From assembly GCA_026015225.1 (NCBI GenBank), contig JAOZGV010000058.1, forward strand, positions 1 through 9,907: a stretch of 9,907 nucleotides of DNA, given 5' to 3'. The position numbers and the translations under genes were made by a program. Numbering within the stretch: position 1 is the first letter of the stretch; each line of letters begins with the position of its first letter. This stretch comes from Candidatus Bathyarchaeota archaeon (GTDB taxonomy: Archaea; Thermoproteota; Bathyarchaeia; 40CM-2-53-6; RBG-13-38-9). Below the pieces are notes generated by a model. That model did no database searches, was not told the origin of the DNA, and saw only the letters and a program-made list of their open reading frames with translations. Positions 1-6,008 of this stretch are shown piece after piece.

Positions 1-1
1 T

Positions 2-301
2 GCTGATGGATTAATAAAAGAAGGAAAAATGATTATTAATACAGATCTGTCCCCGAGTGATTTAGAAAAAAAATTAGGATTAAAAAATATTAAGACTTAC
101 ACTATAAATGCGACTAAAATTGCTTTGGATGTTTTAGGCAGGCCTATTACAAATACCGCCATGTTGGGTGCAGTAGTGAAAGTTGAACCCTTGACTTCGT
201 TAAATTCAATATGCGAATCAGTATCTCAACGCTTTCCTGGGACTATAGGAGAAAAGAATGTCCAGGCTATAAAAAAAGCTCATGAAGAGGTAATTGAATG
301 A
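2..301 (+). CDS. porG: Pyruvate/2-oxoacid:ferredoxin oxidoreductase gamma subunit, 3' part
   Basis: This is the C-terminal part of the gamma subunit of a four-subunit archaeal 2-oxoacid:ferredoxin oxidoreductase. The frame is open from the first complete codon at position 2, and the residues before the ATG at 29 already read as gamma-subunit sequence (ADGLIKEGKMIINTD). That ATG is therefore internal and the true start lies outside the window. Family signatures seen are the INTD strand, an NAT..A turn, and the strongly conserved GRPITNTAMLGA segment that precedes the C-terminal helices. About 99 residues are visible of a usual 180-190. Gamma is a structural and CoA-pocket subunit that works in the cytoplasm with delta, alpha and beta, encoded directly downstream. 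Its stop overlaps the porD start as ATGA (298-301), which implies translational coupling. The family call is secure. Whether the substrate is pyruvate or a branched-chain oxoacid is not decided by this fragment. Confidence 0.92.
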   Translation, partial: ADGLIKEGKMIINTDLSPSDLEKKLGLKNIKTYTINATKIALDVLGRPITNTAMLGAVVKVEPLTSLNSICESVSQRFPGTIGEKNVQAIKKAHEEVIE

Positions 302-576
302 TGAGTAAATTTCCAACTTATAAAGAAGTCCCGATTGCAGGAAATATATATGATCCTGGGAAACTAGTTTACAAAACTGGTGACTGGAGGACATTTAAAC
401 CTGTGATCGATCATGAAAAGTGTATTAAATGTTACATCTGTTGGCTCTATTGCCCGGAACCATCGATAGATAGGACAAAAGATGGGGGAGTAGAAATAAA
501 TTATGAACAATGTAAAGGATGTGGAATATGCGCAGCAGAGTGTCCTGTTAAATGTATTGAGATGGTAAAGGGGTGA
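298..576 (+). CDS. porD: Pyruvate/2-oxoacid:ferredoxin oxidoreductase delta subunit (2[4Fe-4S] ferredoxin-like)
   Basis: This 92-residue polyferredoxin subunit relays electrons from the thiamine-diphosphate site on alpha/beta to external ferredoxin in the cytoplasm. Two complete cluster motifs are visible: C42-x2-C45-x2-C48-x3-C52-P and C72-x2-C75-x2-C78-x3-C82-P. All eight ligands are present, with an extra cysteine at 86. The N-terminal tail with the W30-x-F-x-P segment is typical of PorD rather than of a free ferredoxin, and the length is normal for the family. Two ATGs lie in tandem at 298 and 301. A GAGGT element at 287-291 is 6 nt from the first and 9 nt from the second, so either could be used; the first, overlapping the porG stop, is annotated. 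The gene sits between gamma and alpha, the usual archaeal order. Confidence 0.95.
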   Translation: MMSKFPTYKEVPIAGNIYDPGKLVYKTGDWRTFKPVIDHEKCIKCYICWLYCPEPSIDRTKDGGVEINYEQCKGCGICAAECPVKCIEMVKG

Positions 577-582
577 AGGATT

Positions 583-1761
583 ATGGGTAAAATTGTTGGT
601 CTAAATGGGGATGAGGCTGTAGCATACGCCGCTAAACAAAGTAGTGTCGATGTGGTGGCTGCTTATCCAATCACACCTCAAACTATTATGGTAGAAAAAT
701 TCAATGAATTTGTGGCGGATGGAGACGTGCATACCGAATTTGTATGTGTAGAATCTGAGCACTCAGCAATGTCTGCAAGTGTTGGTGCAAGCCTTACTGG
801 GGCAAGAGTCTTCACTGCATCAGCAAGCCAAGGTTTGGCTTTGATGCATGAAATATTGTATTTGGCCTCGAGCATGAGGTGTCCGATTGTAATGGGGATA
901 GCCAATAGGGCATTATCTGCTCCAATAAATATCTTTGCAGATCATTCCGATATGATGGGTTCAAGAGATTGTGGTTGGATACAAGTGTATACAGAAGACG
1001 CTCAAGAAGCATATGATTGGATTATTCAAGCATTCAAGATTGCAGAAGATCCAGATATTCTACTTCCTATTACGGTCAACCTTGATGGATTCACTATAAG
1101 CCACTCAACACAAGATGTGAATATGCTAGACGATAAAGATGTTAAGAAGTTCTTACCGGAAAAGAAGATAGAATATCTACTGGATCCTGAAAAACCAATG
1201 ACTGTTGGAGCTGGTAACAATCCTGATTACTATTATGAATTAAAAATGCAACAGGTTGAAGCAATGAACAAAGTACCTCAAGTAGTGAAGAGAGTAAATG
1301 ACGAATTCAAGAATTTTTCCGGTAGGAAATATGGCATAGTTGACACTTATGAAATTAAAGACGCCGAAGTTGGTGTTATGGCTCTGGGAAGTGTTACGGG
1401 GACGGCTATTTCAATAGCTGAAGAAATGAGGATGGCAGGTAATAAAGTAGGGGTAATTAAACCTTGGTTCTACAGGCCATTTCCTTCCAACGAGATATTG
1501 ACATCGTTAAAGAACTTAGATGTACTAGCCGTAATTGATAGAGCCATTAGTTTTGGGGCGCCATTTGGACCATTGTGCAACGATATTATGGCTCTTTTAC
1601 AGAATGAGGAAATTGACCTAGAAGTATTCAATGTGATCACTGGCTTAGGAGGAAGGGACATAACTCCAAATATGACAAGATCGATATTCGAAAAAGCTCT
1701 CGAAGTTCAAAAGGAAAAGAAGGTAAAGAAACCTATTATCTATTTAGGAGTGAGGAGTTGA
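583..1761 (+). CDS. porA: Pyruvate/2-oxoacid:ferredoxin oxidoreductase alpha subunit
   Basis: This 392-residue alpha subunit contains the pyrimidine-binding side of the thiamine-diphosphate site and the 2-oxoacid pocket. The reaction of the complex is pyruvate + CoA + 2 oxidised ferredoxin to acetyl-CoA + CO2 + 2 reduced ferredoxin. Motifs seen are YPITPQT at residues 28-34, ESEHSA at about 57-62, TASASQGLALMHE at about 78-90, and the NRALSAP...DHSD...RD.GWIQ block at about 108-134. YPITPQT is the form typical of pyruvate and ketoisovalerate enzymes, whereas 2-oxoglutarate enzymes usually have YPITPSS, so a KorA assignment is unlikely. PorA and VorA cannot be separated from sequence alone. 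The length is usual for archaeal PorA. The start ATG is 6 bp after porD and is preceded by a GGGTGA Shine-Dalgarno-like stretch at about 571-576. Confidence 0.94.
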   Translation: MGKIVGLNGDEAVAYAAKQSSVDVVAAYPITPQTIMVEKFNEFVADGDVHTEFVCVESEHSAMSASVGASLTGARVFTASASQGLALMHEILYLASSMRCPIVMGIANRALSAPINIFADHSDMMGSRDCGWIQVYTEDAQEAYDWIIQAFKIAEDPDILLPITVNLDGFTISHSTQDVNMLDDKDVKKFLPEKKIEYLLDPEKPMTVGAGNNPDYYYELKMQQVEAMNKVPQVVKRVNDEFKNFSGRKYGIVDTYEIKDAEVGVMALGSVTGTAISIAEEMRMAGNKVGVIKPWFYRPFPSNEILTSLKNLDVLAVIDRAISFGAPFGPLCNDIMALLQNEEIDLEVFNVITGLGGRDITPNMTRSIFEKALEVQKEKKVKKPIIYLGVRS

Positions 1762-1765
1762 AAAA

Positions 1766-2683
1766 ATGGTTGCGATAAAGGACCTTCCTGTAGAAGAACT
1801 ATATTTACCAGGTCACCGTCTATGTCCCGGTTGTGGGCCGTCAATAGCCATTAGAATGATGATGAAAGCGGCTGAAAAAAATACGATAGTTACAACGGCT
1901 ACTGGATGCATGGAAGTCGGAACAACTCTCTATCCCTATACTTCATGGTTGGTGCCGTGGGTACACACTGCATTTGAAAACACCGCAGCTACAGCGAGTG
2001 GAATCGAAGCTGCATACAAAGCAATGGGTAGAAGAAGTTCTGAACAGAGGAAAATAAATATTATAGCACTTGGTGGGGACGGTGGAACTTTTGATATAGG
2101 CATACAAGCACTCTCTGGCGCATTAGAGAGAGGCCATGACTTCCTGTATTTATGTTATGATAATGAAGCTTATATGAACACTGGGATCCAGAGATCCGGC
2201 GCAACTCCGCATGGTGCTTCAACAACAACTTCATGGGGTGGTAAAAAAATACCTGGAAAGCCTGAATGGAAAAAGGACCTAATCGGAATAAGCATAGCTC
2301 ATGGTATTGAATTTGCGGCAACAGCATCTATCGCGTACTGGAACGATTTCATAACAAAAGTAAAAAAAGCTTTGGATGTGAATGGCCCCGCAGTGATTCA
2401 TATTCTTGCTCCATGTCCGAGAGGTTGGCGTTATGAGGATAAAGACACTTTAAAGATAGCAAGATTGGCAACTCAAACAAGATACTTCCCGATATATGAA
2501 TTTAATAATGGAAAATATACTCTTAATATCAAAGTTCCTAACCCACTACCAGTAGAAGAATTCTTAAAGGCCCAAGGCAGATTCAAACATCTATTCAAAC
2601 CTGAATACTCCAATGAAATTCAAGAAATTCAAGAATTTGTAAATAAAAACTGGGATAGATTGGAGAAACTTACTACTCTATAG
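1766..2683 (+). CDS. porB: Pyruvate/2-oxoacid:ferredoxin oxidoreductase beta subunit
   Basis: This 305-residue beta subunit binds the thiamine diphosphate and the proximal [4Fe-4S] cluster. Visible features are C20-P-G-C23-G, C48 in TGCMEV, and C217 in the PCPRGW motif, which together match the four cluster ligands expected in PorB. The GDGG motif at residues 104-107 followed by D110-I-G, and D132-N-x-A-Y-M-N-T-G at 132-140, form the Mg-thiamine-diphosphate site. The ATPHGASTTTSWGG stretch after the cofactor loop is characteristic of the pyruvate/ketoisovalerate branch. The C-terminal extension of about 60 residues after the domain is normal for archaeal PorB. The start follows porA by 4 bp, with GGAG and GAGG elements at about 1748-1756 giving a good ribosome binding site. 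This gene completes a full gamma-delta-alpha-beta set. Confidence 0.94.
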   Translation: MVAIKDLPVEELYLPGHRLCPGCGPSIAIRMMMKAAEKNTIVTTATGCMEVGTTLYPYTSWLVPWVHTAFENTAATASGIEAAYKAMGRRSSEQRKINIIALGGDGGTFDIGIQALSGALERGHDFLYLCYDNEAYMNTGIQRSGATPHGASTTTSWGGKKIPGKPEWKKDLIGISIAHGIEFAATASIAYWNDFITKVKKALDVNGPAVIHILAPCPRGWRYEDKDTLKIARLATQTRYFPIYEFNNGKYTLNIKVPNPLPVEEFLKAQGRFKHLFKPEYSNEIQEIQEFVNKNWDRLEKLTTL

Positions 2684-2704
2684 AATTCAAGAAAGGATTT
2701 TCTG

Positions 2705-3205
2705 ATGATACGAAGATTCTCTTCCATTATTTTATTACTTGTGGTGTTTTATGTAGCCTTTTATCCATCGTTTGTAAATGGAAGTCTGGATGTTCAATTA
2801 ATCTTCGAAAATACCTCTGATGCAGAACAATTCATAGTATTGATGGATGAATTACGTGTACATTCTAAAGGCGATTCAAATAATTCTGGTTGGTTCCAAC
2901 TTTATATCGAAAAAAAACCACTTGATATTTCAAAGCCAGAAAATTATAAATACATTCTTACACAAGACTCTCGATTGCCAGTTGGAGATTATGATCAAAT
3001 ATCTCTGAGTATAAAAGACTCCTTTATTGACATTAATGACTCCCCGGTTCAGATAATGATTCATAGTCCAATAATAGTTCAATCAAATTTCTCAATATCT
3101 AGGGAAACTCCAAAAGATTTAACTCTGTTACTTAGGATAGATATGGAAAATACTATTGAGCAGAAGAAATTAATGTTCGAAACAATTGGATTAGAAGATG
3201 ATTGA
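2705..3205 (+). CDS. Secreted DUF4382-like protein
   Basis: This 166-residue protein begins with a Sec-type signal peptide: two arginines at 3-4, a hydrophobic core at about 7-21, and a plausible cleavage near V24-N-G26. The mature part resembles the DUF4382 beta-sandwich family. It has a V52-H-S strand, a GW.QLYI strand at 62-68, a DIS segment, and then the telltale LPVGDYDQISLSI at 91-103, which corresponds to the family's LPxGxYxQIxL signature. A last strand-rich region lies at about 116-146. Three N-x-S/T sequons fit an extracellular protein. There is no C-terminal membrane anchor, so it is either released or held by partners. The ATG is preceded by AAAGGA at 2692-2697 and lies only 21 bp after porB, which suggests read-through from the oxidoreductase operon although no functional link is evident. 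The family call is from remembered motifs and moderately sure; its function is unknown. Confidence 0.6.
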   Translation: MIRRFSSIILLLVVFYVAFYPSFVNGSLDVQLIFENTSDAEQFIVLMDELRVHSKGDSNNSGWFQLYIEKKPLDISKPENYKYILTQDSRLPVGDYDQISLSIKDSFIDINDSPVQIMIHSPIIVQSNFSISRETPKDLTLLLRIDMENTIEQKKLMFETIGLEDD

Positions 3206-3216
3206 ATTTATTTTGT

Positions 3217-3222
3217 AGGTGA
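3217..3222 (+). promoter_or_regulatory. Shine-Dalgarno that fixes a TTG start
   Basis: AGGTGA lies 7 nt before the TTG at 3230 and matches the archaeal anti-Shine-Dalgarno well. No in-frame ATG occurs near the N-terminus: the first in-frame methionine is residue 75, inside the conserved core. The TTG start is therefore well supported. Confidence 0.7.
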
Positions 3223-3229
3223 GTTCTCT

Positions 3230-3754
3230 TTGTGTATTATTGGAAAAGATAAATTGTATGAACTTATTGAAAAAGACAAAATCGTTTACCCATTCGATCA
3301 AAGACTATTAGACGGTGATGGTTATATTCTGACCGTGAGAGAGGAAACCGTCCTCCAATATCTTGAACATATCAATTTAATCTCGAATGAGATAATCTTC
3401 ACTCCACTCTCTTATGTAGCCCATTTAACGGCAAAAAGCAAATTTGGGAGGATGGGTTTATCATTTTTAAATGCTGCCAAGGTGCATAGCGGTTTTATAG
3501 GAAGATTGGCCCTTGAATTGGTAAACCTCAGCAATAACCGACAACCAATAATTATTAAAAGAGGAGATCCATTTATGCACATAGAATACATAACACGCGA
3601 AGGTAAACCTTCTCCTTACGATGGACCATATCAATTCCAATACATGAGTGATGAAGAGGTAGAGATCTATAGACCAATAATAACGAAAGAGTTCAAAGAC
3701 ATCTTTGATGAAGAAGAACTGGATGATATGATGAAAAACAGAGTTAAGGGATGA
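3230..3754 (+). CDS. dCTP deaminase/dUTPase-fold protein, active site partly degenerate
   Basis: This 174-residue protein has the trimeric dUTPase/dCTP deaminase fold. Aligned by eye to E. coli Dcd, K69-S-K-F-G-R74 corresponds to RSSLAR, V85-H-S-G-F89-x-G to IDPGWxG, and L95-E96-L-V-N to LEFYN. The C-terminal Y130-D-G-P-Y134-Q-F-Q matches the Y..kYqgQ lid motif. Counterparts of the catalytic Glu138 (E96), Ser111 (S70) and Arg115 (R74) are kept. The first Arg of RSS is Lys, its second Ser is Lys, the Asp of IDPG is His86, and the aspartate of the motif-1 (S)xDLRLG-type segment is replaced in DGDGYILTV (29-37). The protein may thus be an altered deaminase, a dUTPase-like enzyme of changed specificity, or a non-catalytic relative. 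An acidic, lysine-rich tail (about 155-174) follows. It is the last gene of the + strand string, 24 bp after the DUF4382-like gene. The fold call is fairly sure; the activity is uncertain. Confidence 0.72.
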   Translation: MCIIGKDKLYELIEKDKIVYPFDQRLLDGDGYILTVREETVLQYLEHINLISNEIIFTPLSYVAHLTAKSKFGRMGLSFLNAAKVHSGFIGRLALELVNLSNNRQPIIIKRGDPFMHIEYITREGKPSPYDGPYQFQYMSDEEVEIYRPIITKEFKDIFDEEELDDMMKNRVKG

Positions 3755-3763
3755 AATAAAAAA
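3754..3763 (-). terminator. Oligo(T) tract after the last minus-strand gene
   Basis: Read on the - strand, the TGA stop (3766-3764) is followed at once by TTTTTTATTT. Archaeal RNA polymerase can stop at oligo(T) tracts without a hairpin, so this is a reasonable terminator for the leftward gene string. It overlaps the last base of the opposing gene's stop codon, so the two convergent transcripts must overlap in practice. No comparable T run is seen for the rightward string just beyond 3754. Confidence 0.4.
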
Positions 3764-4651
3764 TCATCTAAATTTTCGACTTATTATTAATCCTGATATT
3801 CCGGCAATAGCAAGAACTATAATAGATGCTAGCATGTAGAATTCTCTTTCACCCGAGCTAGCCTCAAGTATTACCAAATCAGTATTTGCATAGGCAATAT
3901 AAGGAACTGAAACTTTTGCATCAATTGAATCTTGAATTAAATATATCTTTGTTATGTTCTGCTCAACAACTTCAATTCTAAGATAGAGTTTTTGACGTGG
4001 TTCCATGTTCCATTCTGATTTTAAGGAATTTTGATTGAAACTTTTTCCCCATCTTTCCAATGGTTCTTCAAGTTGTTCAAAATCCAATATAGTTGCATTG
4101 CCAAGCAATTTAGCAGCTTTTTCATAAGATATTGGAGTATAAAATGGAGAATAAAATTCAACAGTTTCTGATTCTGAGTATTTTTCAATTAGATTATTGA
4201 GTTGATATAATCCAATTTTATTGAAACTTACATTTCCAGCTGCTAACTCATCTTCTACTTTAAAGGATTTCCAAGCAAAATTAATTTTTAATAAATCTCT
4301 TTCCTTATCAGTTATATTAAAAACCTTTAAAGTTCCAGACACGTTTATCCAATTCTCATTTTGAATTAGAGAGAGATCAATATCGTCTGTTACCGCGTTA
4401 CTTGCTTTTTTCCTAATAGCGTCTTCAAAAGCATTTTTCAACCCTGGAAAGTTTTCATCATCGATTTCAATTTGGATTTTGGGTAGAGACGTTATATTTT
4501 GATATATGTTTAAATTTATTGAAACTATGGCATAATCTTTTTCTTCGTAATTGATCCCTATTTCTGAAGCTGCAACATAATTTAATTGGAAAATCAGAAT
4601 CAAAGAAAAAATGATTCCTAATTCAATTTTTTTTATTCTACTAAATTTCAT
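3764..4651 (-). CDS. Unrecognised surface protein with signal peptide and C-terminal anchor
   Basis: I do not recognise a family for this 295-residue protein. It has a basic N-terminus (KFSRIKK), a hydrophobic stretch at about 11-27 and a likely signal-peptidase site near V26-A-A-S29. A strand-rich soluble domain of about 240 residues follows, then one hydrophobic segment at about 271-290 ending in the basic SRKFR tail. The expected topology is an extracytoplasmic domain held by one C-terminal helix. Six N-x-S/T sequons lie in the soluble part, consistent with archaeal N-glycosylation. There is no PEF motif before the helix, unlike the large protein at the right end of the window. The start ATG lies 39 bp after the stop of the tRNA-binding protein gene, so the two may share a transcript. 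The best upstream ribosome-binding candidate, GGCGAT, is weak. Function unknown. Confidence 0.8.
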   Translation of the reverse strand: MKFSRIKKIELGIIFSLILIFQLNYVAASEIGINYEEKDYAIVSINLNIYQNITSLPKIQIEIDDENFPGLKNAFEDAIRKKASNAVTDDIDLSLIQNENWINVSGTLKVFNITDKERDLLKINFAWKSFKVEDELAAGNVSFNKIGLYQLNNLIEKYSESETVEFYSPFYTPISYEKAAKLLGNATILDFEQLEEPLERWGKSFNQNSLKSEWNMEPRQKLYLRIEVVEQNITKIYLIQDSIDAKVSVPYIAYANTDLVILEASSGEREFYMLASIIVLAIAGISGLIISRKFR

Positions 4652-4690
4652 ATTTTATCGCCAGAAATGGGAAGATCAAGATTTTCAATT

Positions 4691-5014
4691 TTATCTAACT
4701 TTTGATCCAGGCGGAACGTCGTTTTCAACAGTGAGCCAATAAGGTTTCTCATTCACTTCTGCTGCCAAAAGCATGCCTTCAGATCTTTCTCCTCTAATGA
4801 CTTTGGGTTCTAAATTGGCTAATAAGACAACTTTTTTTCCTTTTAACTCTTCTTCATTATAGAATTCAGCGCCGCCACCTATTATTTGTGTTTTTTTATT
4901 TCCGACATCTACGATAATTTTAAAGAGTTTCTCTGTTTTTGGCAATTTTTCAACTTCAAGTATTTTTCCAATTATAATATTTAATTTCATGAACTCTTCG
5001 ATTGTTATCTCCAT
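4691..5014 (-). CDS. Stand-alone tRNA-binding domain protein (methionyl-tRNA synthetase beta type)
   Basis: This 107-residue OB-fold protein belongs to the EMAP-II/CsaA/MetG C-terminal tRNA-binding group. Signatures are I15-x-G-K-I-L-E-V-E followed by L24-P-K-T-E-K-L, the K32-I-I-V-D-V-G strand, G47-G-x-E-F-Y, L58-K-G-K, N67-L-E-P, and R74-G-E-R-S-E-G-M-L-L-A-A85. Archaea often carry this domain as a separate short protein annotated as methionine-tRNA ligase beta subunit, which improves tRNA docking to the synthetase. A CsaA-like role is the alternative. The start is set at ATG 5014, not at the TTG two codons upstream (5020). GAGGG at 5021-5025 directly abuts the TTG but is a normal 6 nt from the ATG. 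A TATA-like element upstream suggests its own promoter. The membrane-anchored protein gene follows 39 bp downstream. No catalytic MetG gene is in the window. Confidence 0.85.
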   Translation of the reverse strand: MEITIEEFMKLNIIIGKILEVEKLPKTEKLFKIIVDVGNKKTQIIGGGAEFYNEEELKGKKVVLLANLEPKVIRGERSEGMLLAAEVNEKPYWLTVENDVPPGSKVR

Positions 5015-5020
5015 TTCCAA

Positions 5021-5025
5021 CCCTC
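5021..5025 (-). promoter_or_regulatory. Shine-Dalgarno deciding the start of the tRNA-binding protein
   Basis: On the - strand, GAGGG is followed by 6 nt and then the ATG at 5014. The competing TTG at 5020 would have zero spacing, so the ATG is preferred. Confidence 0.6.
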
Positions 5026-5046
5026 TGAAAATTATTAAAAGCGTAT

Positions 5047-5059
5047 GATATTTATTAAA
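5047..5059 (-). promoter_or_regulatory. TATA-like element for the tRNA-binding protein gene
   Basis: The - strand reads TTTAATAAATATC, centred about 39 nt upstream of the preferred ATG. Archaeal transcription normally begins about 25 nt downstream of the TATA centre. That predicts a start near 5028 and a short leader just long enough to include the GAGGG site. This is inference from spacing and base composition only, in a region that is AT-rich throughout. Confidence 0.38.
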
Positions 5060-5089
5060 AAATTTTTCTAAATTCTATTTTTCTAGAAT
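5057..5089 (-). terminator. Small hairpin plus T6 run, possible leftward terminator
   Basis: On the - strand, ATTCTA (5089-5084) pairs with TAGAAT (5077-5072) around a 6-nt A-rich loop, and a T6 tract follows at 5062-5057. It could end transcripts from the KaiC-like gene or from the structured element beside it. The stem is only six A/T-rich pairs and its outer bases overlap the base of the larger inverted repeat, so the two folds compete. Weak support. Confidence 0.3.
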
Positions 5090-5161
5090 GCAGACATCTA
5101 ATGATGAAAGCTGTTGAAGTATGTCCACTCACTTAATGATTGTAAGCTAGATAGTCTGTAT
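5088..5161. repeat. Imperfect 13-bp inverted repeat enclosing a 47-nt loop (candidate structured RNA)
   Basis: ATGCAGACATCTA at 5088-5100 pairs with TAGATaGTCTGTAT at 5148-5161, giving 13 pairs (one G-T wobble) with a single bulged A at 5153. Inside the loop a shorter GCT/AGC pairing (5110-5112 with 5145-5147) could extend the stem. The 70 nt from 5091 to 5160 are about 36% G+C by my count, while the flanks are strongly A+T-rich. It lies in the 201-bp gap between the KaiC-like gene and the tRNA-binding protein gene, upstream of the latter's putative TATA element. The strand expressed, if any, is unknown. It could be a small RNA, part of a 3' untranslated region, or a protein-binding palindrome. 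The loop carries an ATGATGA box-C-like motif, but no matching box D is found. Confidence 0.4.
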
Positions 5162-5221
5162 GTTCTGTTGTTATGATTTGTTCAAAATAAATGTTTTCTA
5201 TAGTGGATTGTGAATATATTT
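5162..5221. other. AT-rich remainder of the 201-bp intergenic gap
   Basis: This is the part of the gap nearest the KaiC-like gene's stop. It is A/T-rich and shows no open frame, tRNA-like box, clear hairpin or T run of five or more on the - strand. I see nothing functional in it. Confidence 0.5.
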
Positions 5222-5962
5222 TTAAAAAACAGCCTCTTTTGGAAATACTTCTATTCCATCATTAGTAATTCTGTAAGGTCTTGGTTGGTGATCAATTTCG
5301 CATCTTCTCATTTTTTCAATTTGAATAATTCTTGAAAATACCTTACCTATTTTGTAGGTTTGCATTAGAATAACGCCATCAGTTAAATATTCCTCAGGTT
5401 GCAAGATTCTATCCAGTCCTGCACTCTTTAATTCCAATGTCATCAAACAAGTGGCTTCAGTTGATATTAACGCATCAATTAGGTCTAATATTGCGGTTCT
5501 TCTCTTATTTTCTTCTGGAAATTGAAAAATTAATGCTGCCATTCCATCAACGACCAGTCTTTTTGCTCCGACTTCCTTCATATTTCTTTGGATGGCATCT
5601 ATTAATCCGACCATAGAGAATTCTCTTCCTCCGATCAAAAGTTTATCTAATTTTTGGTCATCAGTATTCCGTCTGATTGGCGAGGCATCTACAATTTTGA
5701 GTTTTCCTGAATCCTCCATCTTTTGAAAATCCCATTTGAATAGACTCGCCTCTTCACGTATGTGGGATGGGCTCTCTTCTAATGTCACAAATACCCCGTT
5801 CTCTTTGTATTTTTGAATGCCATTGATTAAATATTGAGCACTCAAAATTGTCTTTCCAGATCCAGGACCCCCCATCAAGAGAACAACTCTTCCTGTTGGA
5901 ATTCCACCCATAAACATGTCGTCGAGCCCTGGAACTCCTGTCGATGTTTTTAACATTTTCAA
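5222..5962 (-). CDS. KaiC-like single-domain RecA-superfamily ATPase
   Basis: This 246-residue cytoplasmic ATPase has one KaiC domain. It opens with the family's STGVPGLDDMFMGGIPTGR region (7-25), then Walker A GGPGSGKT (31-38), the T60-L-E62-E63-S pair that corresponds to the catalytic glutamates of KaiC, Walker B R135-L-V-V-D139, and the closing IEKMRR...YRITNDGIEVFP (about 215-241). All core ATPase residues are present. It is about half the length of cyanobacterial KaiC, which has two domains, and typical of the many archaeal single-domain paralogues with regulatory or signalling roles. It is not obviously ArlH, the archaellum ATPase paralogue. The TTG at 5962 is chosen because an AAGGA/GGAT element lies about 5 nt upstream. 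ATG 5956, two codons in, is the alternative. It has its own 108-bp upstream gap after the prepilin peptidase gene. Its specific role is unknown. Confidence 0.85.
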   Translation of the reverse strand: MKMLKTSTGVPGLDDMFMGGIPTGRVVLLMGGPGSGKTILSAQYLINGIQKYKENGVFVTLEESPSHIREEASLFKWDFQKMEDSGKLKIVDASPIRRNTDDQKLDKLLIGGREFSMVGLIDAIQRNMKEVGAKRLVVDGMAALIFQFPEENKRRTAILDLIDALISTEATCLMTLELKSAGLDRILQPEEYLTDGVILMQTYKIGKVFSRIIQIEKMRRCEIDHQPRPYRITNDGIEVFPKEAVF

Positions 5963-6008
5963 TCTTATCCTTCCATAAAAGTAAGATTATTGGATTAATA
6001 ATATTGAG

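Noticed and set aside
29..301. ATG at 29 as the true start of the gamma subunit
   Set aside because: The frame is open back to position 2 and the upstream residues continue the gamma-subunit sequence, so the gene is cut by the window edge.
583..2683. 2-oxoglutarate:ferredoxin oxidoreductase (Kor) assignment for the alpha/beta pair
   Set aside because: The YPITPQT form, the separate delta ferredoxin subunit and the PorB-type CPGCG/GCMEV/PCPxGW set fit pyruvate or ketoisovalerate enzymes better.
2690..2703. Small hairpin AGAAA/TTTCT around the ribosome binding site of the DUF4382-like gene
   Set aside because: Five A/T-rich pairs with a 4-nt loop are too weak and too common in this composition to claim regulation.
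5015..5020. TTG at 5020 as the start of the tRNA-binding protein
   Set aside because: It abuts the GAGGG ribosome binding site with no spacing; the ATG two codons later has normal spacing.
5101..5136. Eleven-codon open frame starting ATGATG in the hairpin loop
   Set aside because: It has no Shine-Dalgarno and is too short to support by sequence alone.
5101..5152. Box C/D small RNA in the intergenic gap
   Set aside because: ATGATGA at 5101-5107 matches box C, and a weak C'-like ATGATTG lies at 5136, but no CTGA box D precedes the closing stem. The distances do not leave 10-12 nt guide segments.
5021..5221. tRNA gene in the gap upstream of the tRNA-binding protein gene
   Set aside because: There is no GGTTCRA-type B box, no acceptor stem of the right spacing and no CCA-adjacent structure.
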